From Rhodococcoides corynebacterioides NBRC 14404 (lineage in GTDB: Bacteria > Actinomycetota > Actinomycetes > Mycobacteriales > Mycobacteriaceae), in contig NZ_BCWV01000003.1 of assembly GCF_001894765.1 (NCBI RefSeq), forward strand, positions 744,001 to 808,000: a DNA stretch of 64,000 nucleotides, written 5' to 3'. How positions within the stretch are numbered: the first letter of the stretch is position 1; each line of letters begins with the position of its first letter. This document shows positions 42,277 to 51,653 of this stretch, piece after piece. Under the pieces are notes generated by a model that was not told the origin of the DNA, did no database searches, and saw only the letters and a program-made list of their open reading frames with translations. The position numbers and the translations under genes are program-made.

Positions 42277-44514
42277 TCACACGCGCGCCGCGTCGAGCGC
42301 CCGCACCACCGGCACCACCTCGTCGACCGGGACCGGTCGGCTGACGAAGAAGCCCTGCACCGCGTCGCATCCCCACTGCCGCAGCATCTCCAGCGACTCG
42401 GCGTTCTCGACGCCCTCGGCCACCAGGTGCAGACGCATCCGCCGCGCGAGGTCGACAGTGGAGGCGACGATCGCCCGGTCGACCTCGTCGTCGACGATCG
42501 AGGCCACCAACGACCGGTCGAGTTTCAGCTGCTGGACCGGCAGCCGCGACAGGTACGCCAGGGAGCTGTAGCCGGTGCCGAAGTCGTCGATGGACAGCGT
42601 CACGCCGAGGGCGCGCAGAGCCGTCATCGTGATCACCGAACGCGTCGGGTCGGTCATGGCGGAGGTCTCGGTGACCTCCAGAACCACGGCCGACGGCGGT
42701 ACGGCGTGCCTCGCCAAGGCCTCCGAGACCTGTTCCGGCAGAGTCGAATCCACCAGGTTCCGCACCGAGAGATTGATCGCGACGTCGACATCCAGCCCCG
42801 CCGACCGCCACCCGGCGCAGTCCCCGAGAGCCCTGTCGAGGACGAACGACGTCAACACCCCGATGGCCGAGGTCGCTTCGGCTCCCGCGAGGAAATCGGC
42901 GGGTCCCAGGAGGCCGTCGTCCGGGTGACGCCACCGCAGCAACGCCTCGAGACCCGACACCCGACCCGACCGCAGATCGAGGCGCGGTTGGTAGAACAGC
43001 TCGAGCTGGCCCGACCGCATCGCCACCTCGAGCTCGCCGAGCCGGCGGACCCGGTTGGCCTGGTCGGTCTCCATGGTCCGGTCGTACACGGCGACGCGCG
43101 GGTGCCGACGCTGCGCCTCACCGACCGCGGCGTGCGCGCGCTGAATCATGCCCTCGGCCGTCGTGATTCCCGCCCCGCCGGTCCCCGATCCGTCGCACGC
43201 ACGCAGTGCGACGCCGATACTGCAGTCGACGGTGACTCGCATGTCGCGCATCTCGATCGGCGCGGTCACGGCCGCGCGCACGACGGCGGCTAGCCGGGTC
43301 GCGGACCGTTCGTCGAGCGGTCCGGCGACCACCGCGAACTCGTCGCCACCGAGACGACCGACCACCGACGTGGGCGGCACGGCGTCCGACAGTCGCGCAC
43401 CGATGATCTTCAGCATGCGATCCCCGTCGGTGTATCCGAACGTGGCGTTGACGTCGGCGAACCCGTGCAGATCGACGAGCACCAGTCCCACCCACGGGTC
43501 GGTCGCAAGACGGCGGGACAGCCGTCGCTCGAGCTCGTTGCGCGTCGCCAGGCCCGTCACCCGGTCGGTGGTCGCGGATTCGCGCAGGGCCTGGGCCTGG
43601 CGTGCCAGCAATTTCAGGAAGATCCACATGCGCACGGTGCCGATCGTCACCATGATCGCGGTGGCCACCACCGCTACCGACCCCCACTCCGACGCCGGCA
43701 CCCCGCGGGCGAGCTGCACGGTCATCGCCGCGGGCGTCAGCGCCACGGCGAGCGTCATCAGCGCGAGCCGCGAGAGTCCCGTACTGCGCCGCGAGAAGGT
43801 GGGCTCGGGCGGCGGACTCTCGGGCCGCACCGCGGCGGCGGCGAAGAGGACGTAGGCCGTCAGCCACAGCATGTTCAGCACCCGGTCGAGCGCTCCGCCG
43901 GCACTCCACACGTAGGAGCCGTAGTCGGCGATCACCATGATGGCCAGGCCGAGTCCGAGCAGCACGAGGGTGACGGTGCTGGCCCGTCGACGCAGGAAGA
44001 TCGACAGGACGACGACGAGGACGAAGACGTCGATCTCGGTGTAGAAGAGCCCGAGCCACACCGACGCGGGGGTGTCCCCGAACTGCGTCGACACGACGAC
44101 CCAGGACGCGAGACCGATGCCCGCGGTCATCATCGCGGCGTCGAGCACGTCGACGGGCGCGACGAGTCGACCGTGCAGGTCACGGGCGACCAGGAGCGCC
44201 ACCACCACGGACAGGTAGCCCGCGACGTACCCGGCGTCGGCCCACGACGGGAAGGGGGCACCGCCCTGCGTGTTCTCGAGAACCCCGGTGTAGACGTCAC
44301 CAGCGGTCCAGGCGGTCAACCCGGCCGCCAGGAACCACCACGGCGTGGTGTCGTTCTTGAACCCCGCCCGGATGCCGAGGACCACGGCGATCACCGACGA
44401 CGCGGCGACGAGCGCGTAGACGCCGCTGGCCACCGGGCCGGGGGCGAGGAGGCCGTACGTGAGCACGACGACGGCGCCCCCGATCAGGACGCGAGTGGAC
44501 CAGAACGACGTCAT
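42277..44514 (-). CDS. Membrane GGDEF-EAL protein (c-di-GMP turnover)
   Basis: The 745-residue protein would make and/or break cyclic di-GMP at the membrane. About ten hydrophobic helices occupy residues 1-300. A GGDEF domain follows, with an intact GGDEF motif near 391 (GRLGGDEFAVV), and then an EAL domain from about 485 with LEALLRW, INLSVRN, EVTET, DDFGTGYSSL, LKLDRSLV and AEGVE all present. The RxxD inhibitory site upstream of GGDEF is absent, so product feedback is unlikely. GGGAGGTGG supports the ATG at 44514. Both activities look possible. No c-di-GMP receptor gene is adjacent. Confidence 0.93.
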   Translation of the reverse strand: MTSFWSTRVLIGGAVVVLTYGLLAPGPVASGVYALVAASSVIAVVLGIRAGFKNDTTPWWFLAAGLTAWTAGDVYTGVLENTQGGAPFPSWADAGYVAGYLSVVVALLVARDLHGRLVAPVDVLDAAMMTAGIGLASWVVVSTQFGDTPASVWLGLFYTEIDVFVLVVVLSIFLRRRASTVTLVLLGLGLAIMVIADYGSYVWSAGGALDRVLNMLWLTAYVLFAAAAVRPESPPPEPTFSRRSTGLSRLALMTLAVALTPAAMTVQLARGVPASEWGSVAVVATAIMVTIGTVRMWIFLKLLARQAQALRESATTDRVTGLATRNELERRLSRRLATDPWVGLVLVDLHGFADVNATFGYTDGDRMLKIIGARLSDAVPPTSVVGRLGGDEFAVVAGPLDERSATRLAAVVRAAVTAPIEMRDMRVTVDCSIGVALRACDGSGTGGAGITTAEGMIQRAHAAVGEAQRRHPRVAVYDRTMETDQANRVRRLGELEVAMRSGQLELFYQPRLDLRSGRVSGLEALLRWRHPDDGLLGPADFLAGAEATSAIGVLTSFVLDRALGDCAGWRSAGLDVDVAINLSVRNLVDSTLPEQVSEALARHAVPPSAVVLEVTETSAMTDPTRSVITMTALRALGVTLSIDDFGTGYSSLAYLSRLPVQQLKLDRSLVASIVDDEVDRAIVASTVDLARRMRLHLVAEGVENAESLEMLRQWGCDAVQGFFVSRPVPVDEVVPVVRALDAARV

Positions 44515-44615
44515 GGACCACCTCCCGGCACCGAGCAGTGCAGCCTTCCCGTGACCTCCGACTCGTTCATTGTCACCACGAACCGCCCGTTCCGCACGTA
44601 TCGGGTCCATCGAAG

Positions 44616-44651
44616 TTGGTGAATCTTCGTTAACCGAATACGGTACGCTGC
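44616..44651 (+). promoter_or_regulatory. TetR gene promoter with inverted repeat in spacer
   Basis: TTGGTG (44616-44621) and TACGGT (44639-44644) are 17 nt apart. The spacer holds TTCG-TTAAC-CGAA (44626-44638), a short inverted repeat suited to autorepression by the TetR protein encoded just downstream. Transcription would begin about 35 nt before the GTG. Confidence 0.5.
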
Positions 44652-44685
44652 GGACCGGGCATCGAACGAGAGGGCGGCGAGGCAG

Positions 44686-45329
44686 GTGGGCCAGAGAAGC
44701 GGCGGCACCGAAACCGAACGTTCTCGCCTCAAGGCCGAACGCCGCAGCAACCTGCTCGACGCCGCCGCCGAACTGGTCGCGGCACGCGGCTACCACGGGC
44801 TGCGCCTCGAGGACCTGGGCGCGGCCGTCGGCATCAGCGGGCCGGCCGTGTACCGCCACTTCCCCAACAAGGAAGCCGTCCTGGTCGAGCTGCTGGTCGG
44901 GGTGTCCGAGTACCTGCACACCGGCAGCCGACGGGCGGTCGACGAGCCCGATCCGGCGGCGCGCGTCCGCGCCCTCGTCGACTTCCACCTGGAATTCGCG
45001 CTCACCTCGCCGCGCCTGATCGAGATCCAGTTCCGCGACCTCGCCAACCTTCCCGACGACGCGCGGCACCGCGTGCGCTCCCTCCAGCGGGCCTACGTCG
45101 AGACGTGGGTCGGCGCGCTCCGCGACCTGGACCCGTCGCGGTCCGAGGAAGATGCCCGCATCCGCGCGCACGCCGCCTTCGGGCTGCTCAACTCCACCCC
45201 GCACTCCGTGGGCCGCGTCCCGACCCCGGTACTGGAACAGACCCTGTCCAGCATGTCGTTGACAGCCCTGGGCGTGCACCGCATCGGCCACCCCACCGCC
45301 CCACCCCCATCAGAAGCGAGGATCCCGTC

Positions 45330-45333
<4 letters not shown>
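44686..45333 (+). CDS. TetR-family regulator (lipid metabolism type)
   Basis: The 215-residue protein has an N-terminal helix-turn-helix domain ([44 protein letters not shown], about residues 22-66) and a helical ligand-binding domain with [23 protein letters not shown]. This wording is typical of actinobacterial TetR proteins controlling fatty acid degradation. The start is GTG 44686. Its stop overlaps the thiolase start (ATGA), so both are one transcript, and an acyl-CoA or acetoacetyl-CoA ligand is plausible. It is divergent from the GGDEF-EAL gene. Confidence 0.9.
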
Positions 45334-46535
<1,202 letters not shown>

Positions 46536-46563
46536 GCGACTCCTGCGGGGTCGGGCCGGTGGA

Positions 46564-47754
46564 CTACTCCTCCGACTGACCCCGCAGGTACCGGCCGAAG
46601 TGGGGGACCGTGAATCCGATGGACCCCCGCTCGGCGGAGTAGATCAGGCCCTTCTTGATCAACCCGTCCCGTGCCGGCGACAACGACGCCGGTTTGCGAC
46701 CGAGTTCGACGGCGATGCTCGCCGTCGACACCGGTCCGTCGTCGCCCGACAGCTCGGCCATCGCCCGCATGTACTCGCGCTCGGCGGGCGTCGCGCGCTC
46801 GTAGCGCGACCCGAAGAAGCCGACGGCCAACTCGTCCTCCGCGGTCGGTGCGGCCACGCGGACGTCGTCGGCGGTGATGGGACTGTCCGCGGCGTGATCC
46901 CACGTCGCCTTGCCGTAGGCCTGCACGAAGTACGGGTAACCGTCGGCCGCGGCGTACAGCGCATCGAGGGCCTCCGCGGTGTACTCGACGTCCTCGCGCT
47001 CGGCCGGCGCGATCAGCGCCAGATCCGCCGACGCGCGGTCGAGACGGTCGATGCGGTGGTAGCCGAACAGCCGCTCCGAGTAGCTCTTCGAGGCCGACAG
47101 CACCGCGGGCAGGTGCGGCAGTCCGGCCCCCACGACGATCAACGGGGCCGCGTCCTGACTGAGCTCGTGGCAGGCACCGCAGATGGCGGAGATGTCGGCG
47201 GCGCCGAGGTCCTGCATCTCGTCGACGAAGATCGCGATGCCGACGCCGACGTCGCGGGCGAGCGATGCCGCGTCGAGCAGGAGTTCGACGAGGTCGATCT
47301 CGATGTCACCGGTGTCCGCGCGCCCTTTCACCGCCGGCGCGTCGATGCCGGGCTGCCATTTGTCCCGCATCCCCTTGTCCTGTGATGCCCGCAGCGCGAA
47401 CGACTTCAGGACGCCGAGGAACTGCTCGACGCGGTCCGGATCCCGATGCGCGACAGCGATTTCCCGAACGGCCATGTGCAGCGCCGACGAGAGCGGCCGA
47501 CGCAGGTCCTGGTCCGGCCGTGCCTCGATCTTGCCGGTCCCCCACCGCCGCGAGATCGCGGCGGACCGAAGATGGTTCAGCAGCACGGTCTTTCCCACGC
47601 CGCGCAGTCCGGTGAGCATCACACTGCGTTCCGGGCGGCCACGAGCGATGCGTTCGAGCACCACGTCGAAGGCGTCGAGCTGCTTCCCGCGTCCGGCGAG
47701 CTCGGGCGGGCGCTGGCCGGCACCGGGGGCGTAGGGGTTCCGCACGGGGTCCAT
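46564..47754 (-). CDS. AAA/STAND-like ATPase with C-terminal winged helix
   Basis: The 396-residue protein has a P-loop ATPase module with Walker A at 49-56 (GLRGVGKT) and Walker B near 174-181 (IFVDEMQDL). The sensor-like VVGAGLPHLPAVL follows, then a lid and a C-terminal winged-helix domain (about 320-390; VSTASIAVELGRKPASLSPARDGLIKKGLIYSA). This is the archaeal-type ATPase/Orc-like arrangement. Such proteins occur widely in actinobacteria, singly or near toxins, with no settled function. No partner gene is adjacent. The ATG at 47754 begins MDPVRNPYAPGAGQRPPEL, a conserved N-terminus as far as I recall. Confidence 0.88.
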   Translation of the reverse strand: MDPVRNPYAPGAGQRPPELAGRGKQLDAFDVVLERIARGRPERSVMLTGLRGVGKTVLLNHLRSAAISRRWGTGKIEARPDQDLRRPLSSALHMAVREIAVAHRDPDRVEQFLGVLKSFALRASQDKGMRDKWQPGIDAPAVKGRADTGDIEIDLVELLLDAASLARDVGVGIAIFVDEMQDLGAADISAICGACHELSQDAAPLIVVGAGLPHLPAVLSASKSYSERLFGYHRIDRLDRASADLALIAPAEREDVEYTAEALDALYAAADGYPYFVQAYGKATWDHAADSPITADDVRVAAPTAEDELAVGFFGSRYERATPAEREYMRAMAELSGDDGPVSTASIAVELGRKPASLSPARDGLIKKGLIYSAERGSIGFTVPHFGRYLRGQSEE

Positions 47755-47845
47755 GGCGTGACGGTAGCAACCTCGTCAGGTCTTTCTCGGTCTTTCTAGC
47801 TCGTGTCCTAGAACCGTCGATAATCGGCAAGCGACCGCGCGCCTC

Positions 47846-47858
47846 TATCCTGCGGGCA
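47846..47858 (+). promoter_or_regulatory. -10 box for a leaderless exchanger mRNA
   Basis: TATCCT (47846-47851) is followed by 6 nt and the ATG at 47858. No ribosome binding site is present. Confidence 0.4.
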
Positions 47859-48799
47859 TGGAGTGGGCACTGGTCGGGGCGGGATTGGTGCTGCTGACAG
47901 GCGCGGGCGACCTGCTGGTGCGCGGGGCCGTCGGCCTGGCCCGGCGGGTGGGCATCTCCGCCCTGATGGTGTCCCTCACCGTCGTGTCGTTCGGCACGGC
48001 GGCGCCGGAGGTCGTGGTGACCGTCGAGGCGCTCCTCGACGGGGTGCCGCAGGTGGCCCTCGGCAACGTGGTCGGCTCGAACATCGTCAACGTCCTGCTG
48101 GTCCTCGGTGTGCCGGCGATGATCTCCGTCGTTCGCAGTGCGGGGCGCGACCTGCGGACGAGCTACCTCCAGATGGTCGCGGCCACCGTGGTTTTCGTGG
48201 CACTGTGCGCCGCGGGAACCCTCACGCCGATCAGCGGCACGATCCTGTTGCTCGGACTGGCCGCCCTCCTCGGCCATCAGATCCGGACGGCGCGCCGACA
48301 CCGGGACACCGACGCCTCGCCGGGCCCGTCCCCGGAGGCCGACGGGCCGATCCCCGGCCCGGGACGCATCGCGGCCTTCCTGGTGGCCGGCCTGGTGGGC
48401 CTCCCGATCGGCGCGAACCTGCTCCTCGAGGGCGCCACCGGCATCGCCCGCGACGCGGGGCTCTCGGACAGCGTCATCGGCCTCACCCTGGTCGCGGCGG
48501 GGACGTCGCTCCCCGAACTGGCGACGACGGTGATCGCGGCGCTGCGCGGGCGCGCCGACGTGGTCCTGGGCAGCGTCGTCGGCTCGAACCTGGTGAACAT
48601 CCTGCTCATCGGCGGGCTGACCGCCATCGCGGGACCGGTGCCGGTCGACCGCCATCTGCTGCAGCTCGACCTGTGGGTGATGCTCGCGGCGGCGCTGATC
48701 CTGATCCCGGTGGTCCTGCTCGGGAAGAACATCACGCGCACCGGCGGCGTCCTGATGACGGGCGCCTACGTCGCCTACCTGGCGGTCCTGCTCCAGTAG
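47858..48799 (+). CDS. Ca2+/Na+ exchanger (CaCA family, YrbG-like)
   Basis: The 313-residue membrane protein has the two inverted alpha repeats of the cation/calcium exchanger family. The first has VSLTVVSFGTAAPEVVVT and GNVVGSNIVNVLLVLG; the second has IGLTLVAAGTSLPELATT and GSVVGSNLVNILLIGG. The acidic residues of the two alpha repeats that coordinate the ions are intact. About ten helices are predicted, with a Pro-rich loop in the middle. It exchanges Ca2+ or another cation for Na+ or H+ across the inner membrane. It is divergent from the AAA ATPase gene. Confidence 0.92.
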   Translation: MEWALVGAGLVLLTGAGDLLVRGAVGLARRVGISALMVSLTVVSFGTAAPEVVVTVEALLDGVPQVALGNVVGSNIVNVLLVLGVPAMISVVRSAGRDLRTSYLQMVAATVVFVALCAAGTLTPISGTILLLGLAALLGHQIRTARRHRDTDASPGPSPEADGPIPGPGRIAAFLVAGLVGLPIGANLLLEGATGIARDAGLSDSVIGLTLVAAGTSLPELATTVIAALRGRADVVLGSVVGSNLVNILLIGGLTAIAGPVPVDRHLLQLDLWVMLAAALILIPVVLLGKNITRTGGVLMTGAYVAYLAVLLQ

Positions 48800-48852
48800 T
48801 CCCGCTCCCGAGGCTCGGATCCCTCGCGGTTCGCTGTTCCGACGGATTTCCC

Positions 48853-48889
48853 TTGCCGTCCATCCCGCGTCGCACCTACCATCGAGGTA
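48853..48889 (+). promoter_or_regulatory. Promoter of the leader peptide transcript
   Basis: TTGCCG (48853-48858) and TACCAT (48877-48882) are 18 nt apart. The start point falls 6 nt after the -10 box, on the A of the leader ATG at 48889. Confidence 0.55.
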
Positions 48890-48930
48890 TGTCGCGCATG
48901 CTCGTAGTTCGCCGCCGCAGCGGGGTCTGA
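48889..48930 (+). CDS. 13-residue leader peptide (branched-chain attenuator type)
   Basis: The ORF encodes MSRMLVVRRRSGV and stops at 48928-48930. Residues 5-7 are Leu-Val-Val, and both Val codons (GTA, GTT) are ones rarely used in this high-GC genome. This is what a ribosome-stalling leader needs. From memory it resembles the short ilvB leader of Streptomyces, which carries a similar Ile-Leu-Val-Leu stretch followed by basic residues. The ATG coincides with the predicted transcription start. The reading frame is too short to prove by itself; the promoter, the codons and the downstream stems together make it credible. Confidence 0.6.
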   Translation: MSRMLVVRRRSGV

Positions 48931-49003
48931 TCAGGACCGACCCCTCGCTGCGGGTCGAACGAGCGCCCGGTCGGTCCACCTCCCCCTCTCGGAAGTGACC
49001 CGC
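48916..49003 (+). promoter_or_regulatory. Candidate attenuator with mutually exclusive stems
   Basis: Segment 1 (48916-48925, in the Arg-Ser-Gly codons) can pair with 48941-48952. A competing 9-bp stem joins 48934-48942 to 48969-48977. A third 7-bp stem joins GCGGGTC (48950-48956) to GACCCGC (48997-49003), close to the next start codon. These cannot all form together, so ribosome position on the leader ORF would choose between them. Whether the outcome is transcriptional or translational cannot be decided; no T-run is present. Confidence 0.5.
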
Positions 49004-49008
49004 ATCCC

Positions 49009-49404
49009 ATGAGCATCAGCGCAGACATCCCCGGCATCGCCTTCGCAGCGCCCCCAGCGGCGCGCCACCTCCCCGCCCCTGCGGCCGTCCGGTTCGGCTC
49101 GTTGCGGATCTCCGGTCGCCGCGCCGGCCGCGCCGACTACACCCTGACCCTCGCCGTCGGCGACGCCATCCTGCGGGACACCGTGCGGACGCACGGACCG
49201 GCCGACGCCGTCACCACGCTGCTGTACCGCGCCGGCATCAGGCTCGAGATCCAGGAATTCCACCAGCGCACCACGGCTGCGGGCGTGGTCACGGAGCTGC
49301 GTGCACAGCAGGACCGCCGCACGGAGTGGGCCACCGGGGTCGGGGCGGACGCCGCGGAGTCGACGGCGCGAGCGCTCGTCGCGGCGGCGAACCTGACGGC
49401 GTGA
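49009..49404 (+). CDS. Stand-alone LeuA regulatory-domain-like protein
   Basis: The 131-residue protein has no catalytic barrel but resembles the C-terminal leucine-binding domain of 2-isopropylmalate synthase. The matching parts are THGPADAVTTLLYRAGI, LEIQEFHQRT followed by VVTELRAQ, and TEWATGVGADAAESTARALVAAAN. The latter corresponds to the WGVGIDANI...ALVSAVNR ending of mycobacterial LeuA. The first 30 residues are Ala/Pro-rich. GGAAG at 48991-48995 is a weak, distant ribosome binding site. A leader peptide with Leu-Val-Val and alternative stems lie directly upstream, which supports a role in branched-chain amino acid sensing. The relation to LeuA is my comparison from memory. Confidence 0.68.
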   Translation: MSISADIPGIAFAAPPAARHLPAPAAVRFGSLRISGRRAGRADYTLTLAVGDAILRDTVRTHGPADAVTTLLYRAGIRLEIQEFHQRTTAAGVVTELRAQQDRRTEWATGVGADAAESTARALVAAANLTA

Positions 49405-49408
49405 CCCG

Positions 49409-50005
49409 TCAGCGCCCCTCGGCGAACAGTCGGGCGAGGGCCTCGTCCCACTCGCGATCCCGGAGGTCGGCGTAACGGCGAGTCGCGGCCCCACGGATCG
49501 TGAGGAGGACGACTCCGGCGGCGGCGAGCACGAGCACGGTCAGGAACGCGCCGGCGACGACGTTGTCCGCGTTGCTCGGGGGTGGGGCGACCCGGTTGCC
49601 GGCCGCGTCGACCGTGATGGAGACGGTGGCGCCGGCCGGCGTTCGGGGTGGCATCGCGACCGTGCCCTCGTGCTCGCGGCCGTCCAGGGTCCACGTCGCA
49701 GGCGTGGCCAGCGAGCTCGACGCCCCGGAGGTGACGTCGGCTCCGGTGGTCGTCGCCGAGGGCGCGTCGGCGGTGGTGGTGGCCTCGACGGTGTGCAGGG
49801 ACACTGCAGCAGCGTCGGCCGACCGAGCCAACTGGCCGTAGCCGAAGACACCGAGCACGACGGCGAACGGCACGATCAGGAGGAACACGGTCAGCGTCGT
49901 GCGGTGCAGGCGCGCCTCGGCGCGGTCCACGGGCCGGACCAGCGGATTGTCGGCCACGTGCACGGGGCGCGTCTGCCGGTTCCTGCGCTTCTGCATGTCG
50001 CTCAT
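49409..50005 (-). CDS. Rv1733c-type membrane protein
   Basis: The 198-residue protein has two transmembrane helices (about 39-60, TLTVFLLIVPFAVVLGVFGYG, and about 150-170, VVAGAFLTVLVLAAAGVVLL). They enclose an extracytoplasmic domain of about 90 residues with TWTLDGREHEGTVAMPPRTPAGATVSITVDAAGN. The C-terminus is charged and cytoplasmic (RRYADLRDREWDEAL). This layout matches the Rv1733c family of mycobacteria, where the founding member belongs to the dormancy regulon. Its function is unknown. GAGAGGGA precedes the ATG at 50005. It converges with the LeuA-domain gene, 4 nt apart. Confidence 0.85.
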   Translation of the reverse strand: MSDMQKRRNRQTRPVHVADNPLVRPVDRAEARLHRTTLTVFLLIVPFAVVLGVFGYGQLARSADAAAVSLHTVEATTTADAPSATTTGADVTSGASSSLATPATWTLDGREHEGTVAMPPRTPAGATVSITVDAAGNRVAPPPSNADNVVAGAFLTVLVLAAAGVVLLTIRGAATRRYADLRDREWDEALARLFAEGR

Positions 50006-50198
50006 CGGTAAGTCCCTCTCCCCTCGACCGTGCCGCCGACCCCCGAGCCGCCTCTATACCCTTCGGTGTTCCCCCTCCGTCCGGTTTGCAGTCCTGCCGC
50101 CGGGTGTGGAGTCGCACACGCCGCGGCTGGTTACTGTTACCGTGTGTCATAGCAAATATCGTCGTCAGAGGATCGAGAGTCCACGGAAGGGTTCCCCG

Positions 50199-51143
50199 AT
50201 GCCGCCCACCGAGCAATCGACCGTCTCCCGCCCCGGGGTCGACCTGGCGGTGTTCGTCACCGGTCGCCGCGACGCCCCGACCCTCGTCCTCATGCACGGA
50301 TGGCCGGACACCCACGAGCTGTGGACGCACGTCGTCCCGTTGCTCGCCGATCGGTACCGCGTCGTCACCTACGACGCCCGCGGCGCCGGCGCATCGACCA
50401 CCCCGAAGCGCACCCGCGACTTCCGCCTCTCCGAGCTCGCCGCCGACCTCCGGGCCGTGATCGACCATGTCTCCCCGTCCGCCGCGGTCCACGTCCTCGC
50501 GCACGACTGGGGCGCCGTCGAGGCCTGGGAGGCCGTCGCCGAGGCGGACGCGCCGACCCGCATCGCCTCGTACACCTCGGTGTCCGGACCCAACCTGGAC
50601 CACCTCGGCCGGTGGACGCGCTCCCGCCTGCGCAGGCCTCGTCCGCGCGGCGTTCTGCAGGTCCTCGCCCAGCTCCGCGCCTCCTGGTACACGGTGACCT
50701 TCCACGTGCCGCCGCTGGCGCGAGTGCGGATGTGGCGGATGAAGCGGAAGGGCTGGACGACGTTCGTCGGCGAGTTCTCCGGCGTGCCGGCGTCGATGGC
50801 GGTCGAGTCACCCACCCTGCTCGACGACGCCTGGAACGGGCTGCGCCGCTACCGCGCCAATCTGGCCCCGCGTCTGCTGCGCCCGCGGCGTCGGTACGTC
50901 GACGTGCCGGTCCACCTCGTCGTGAACACGCGTGACGCCGCCGTGCGGCCGTTCCATTACGACGACACCCGCCTCTGGGTCCGCGACCTCTCCCGCACGG
51001 ATCTCGACGCCGGCCACTGGTCACCGCTCTCCCACCCGTGGGACATCGCGCGCATCACCGCCGCGTTCGTCGAGAGCGTCGAGGGGACGTCGACCGCGCA
51101 CACGGGCGGCGCGGCCGAGCCGACGAGGCTCGCCTCCCGCTAG
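50199..51143 (+). CDS. Epoxide-hydrolase-like alpha/beta hydrolase
   Basis: The 314-residue protein has the oxyanion motif HGWPD and an aspartate nucleophile, D103, in LAHDWGAVEAW, as in epoxide hydrolases and haloalkane dehalogenases. The late acid and histidine are in NTRDAAVRP and DAGHWSPLSHP. The wording resembles the N-terminal half of mycobacterial EphD, but the short-chain dehydrogenase half of EphD is missing here. GGAAGG at 50185-50190 supports the ATG at 50199; the frame extends upstream antisense to the neighbour and is not hydrolase-like. The substrate is probably an epoxide or lipid-derived compound. Confidence 0.87.
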   Translation: MPPTEQSTVSRPGVDLAVFVTGRRDAPTLVLMHGWPDTHELWTHVVPLLADRYRVVTYDARGAGASTTPKRTRDFRLSELAADLRAVIDHVSPSAAVHVLAHDWGAVEAWEAVAEADAPTRIASYTSVSGPNLDHLGRWTRSRLRRPRPRGVLQVLAQLRASWYTVTFHVPPLARVRMWRMKRKGWTTFVGEFSGVPASMAVESPTLLDDAWNGLRRYRANLAPRLLRPRRRYVDVPVHLVVNTRDAAVRPFHYDDTRLWVRDLSRTDLDAGHWSPLSHPWDIARITAAFVESVEGTSTAHTGGAAEPTRLASR

Positions 51144-51532
51144 ATGCCGTCGACGTAGACCCACCGCCCGTCGACGCGGGCGAAGGTGCTGGTCTCCCGC
51201 AGCCGACCGGACCGTCGGCCGTCGCGAAAGTGGGCCTCGAACTCGACCGTGCCTTCGGTGTGGAACGGGCCCCCTGCGGTCGTCCCGAGGACGTCGAGCG
51301 ACGTCCACACCCGACCGTCGTCGAGGTCGAGCGTGCTCGGCAGGGTGGCGGGGTGCCACGTCGCCAGCAGGTGTGCGTCGTTGCCCGTCGCGAAGGCGGT
51401 GAAGCGCGAGCGCATGAGCCGCTCGGCCGTGGGTGCGGCGCGCGGGTCGGCGAGGACCGGGCCGCAGCACGCGGACATGGGCCGGCCCGAGGTGCACGGG
51501 CAAGGGTCGGGCCGCTGGGTCACGCACGCCAT
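51140..51532 (-). CDS. YchJ-family protein with SEC-C-like zinc motif
   Basis: The 130-residue protein starts with a cysteine cluster, CPCTSGRPMSACCGP, the SEC-C-type zinc site. It continues with the YchJ/UPF0225 pattern TAERLMRSRFTAFATGNDAHLLATWHPATLP and ends in an NTF2-like strand set (VEFEAHFRDG, ETSTFARVDGRWVYVDG). Its biochemical role is unknown. The ATG at 51532 was chosen; the frame extends 12 codons upstream. It overlaps the convergent hydrolase gene by 4 bp. Confidence 0.88.
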   Translation of the reverse strand: MACVTQRPDPCPCTSGRPMSACCGPVLADPRAAPTAERLMRSRFTAFATGNDAHLLATWHPATLPSTLDLDDGRVWTSLDVLGTTAGGPFHTEGTVEFEAHFRDGRRSGRLRETSTFARVDGRWVYVDGI

Positions 51533-51617
51533 CCTAGGGACCCGTTGCGGCGGGTCGGGCTCCACCACAGATAGATATATTGCTTTCTCGCATCGAGACT
51601 AGAGTCCGATATACGCC

Positions 51618-51653
51618 CCGACAGACCCCCGGGCCCCGACTACAGTGGCGCCA
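51618..51653 (+). promoter_or_regulatory. Leaderless promoter of the FadR-type gene
   Basis: CCGACA (51618-51623) and TACAGT (51641-51646) are 17 nt apart, and the ATG at 51653 follows after 6 nt. There is no ribosome binding site. Confidence 0.5.

Noticed and set aside
44515..45291. Upstream extension of the GGDEF-EAL frame
   Set aside because: It is antisense to the TetR gene and lacks family similarity; GGGAGGTGG marks the ATG at 44514.
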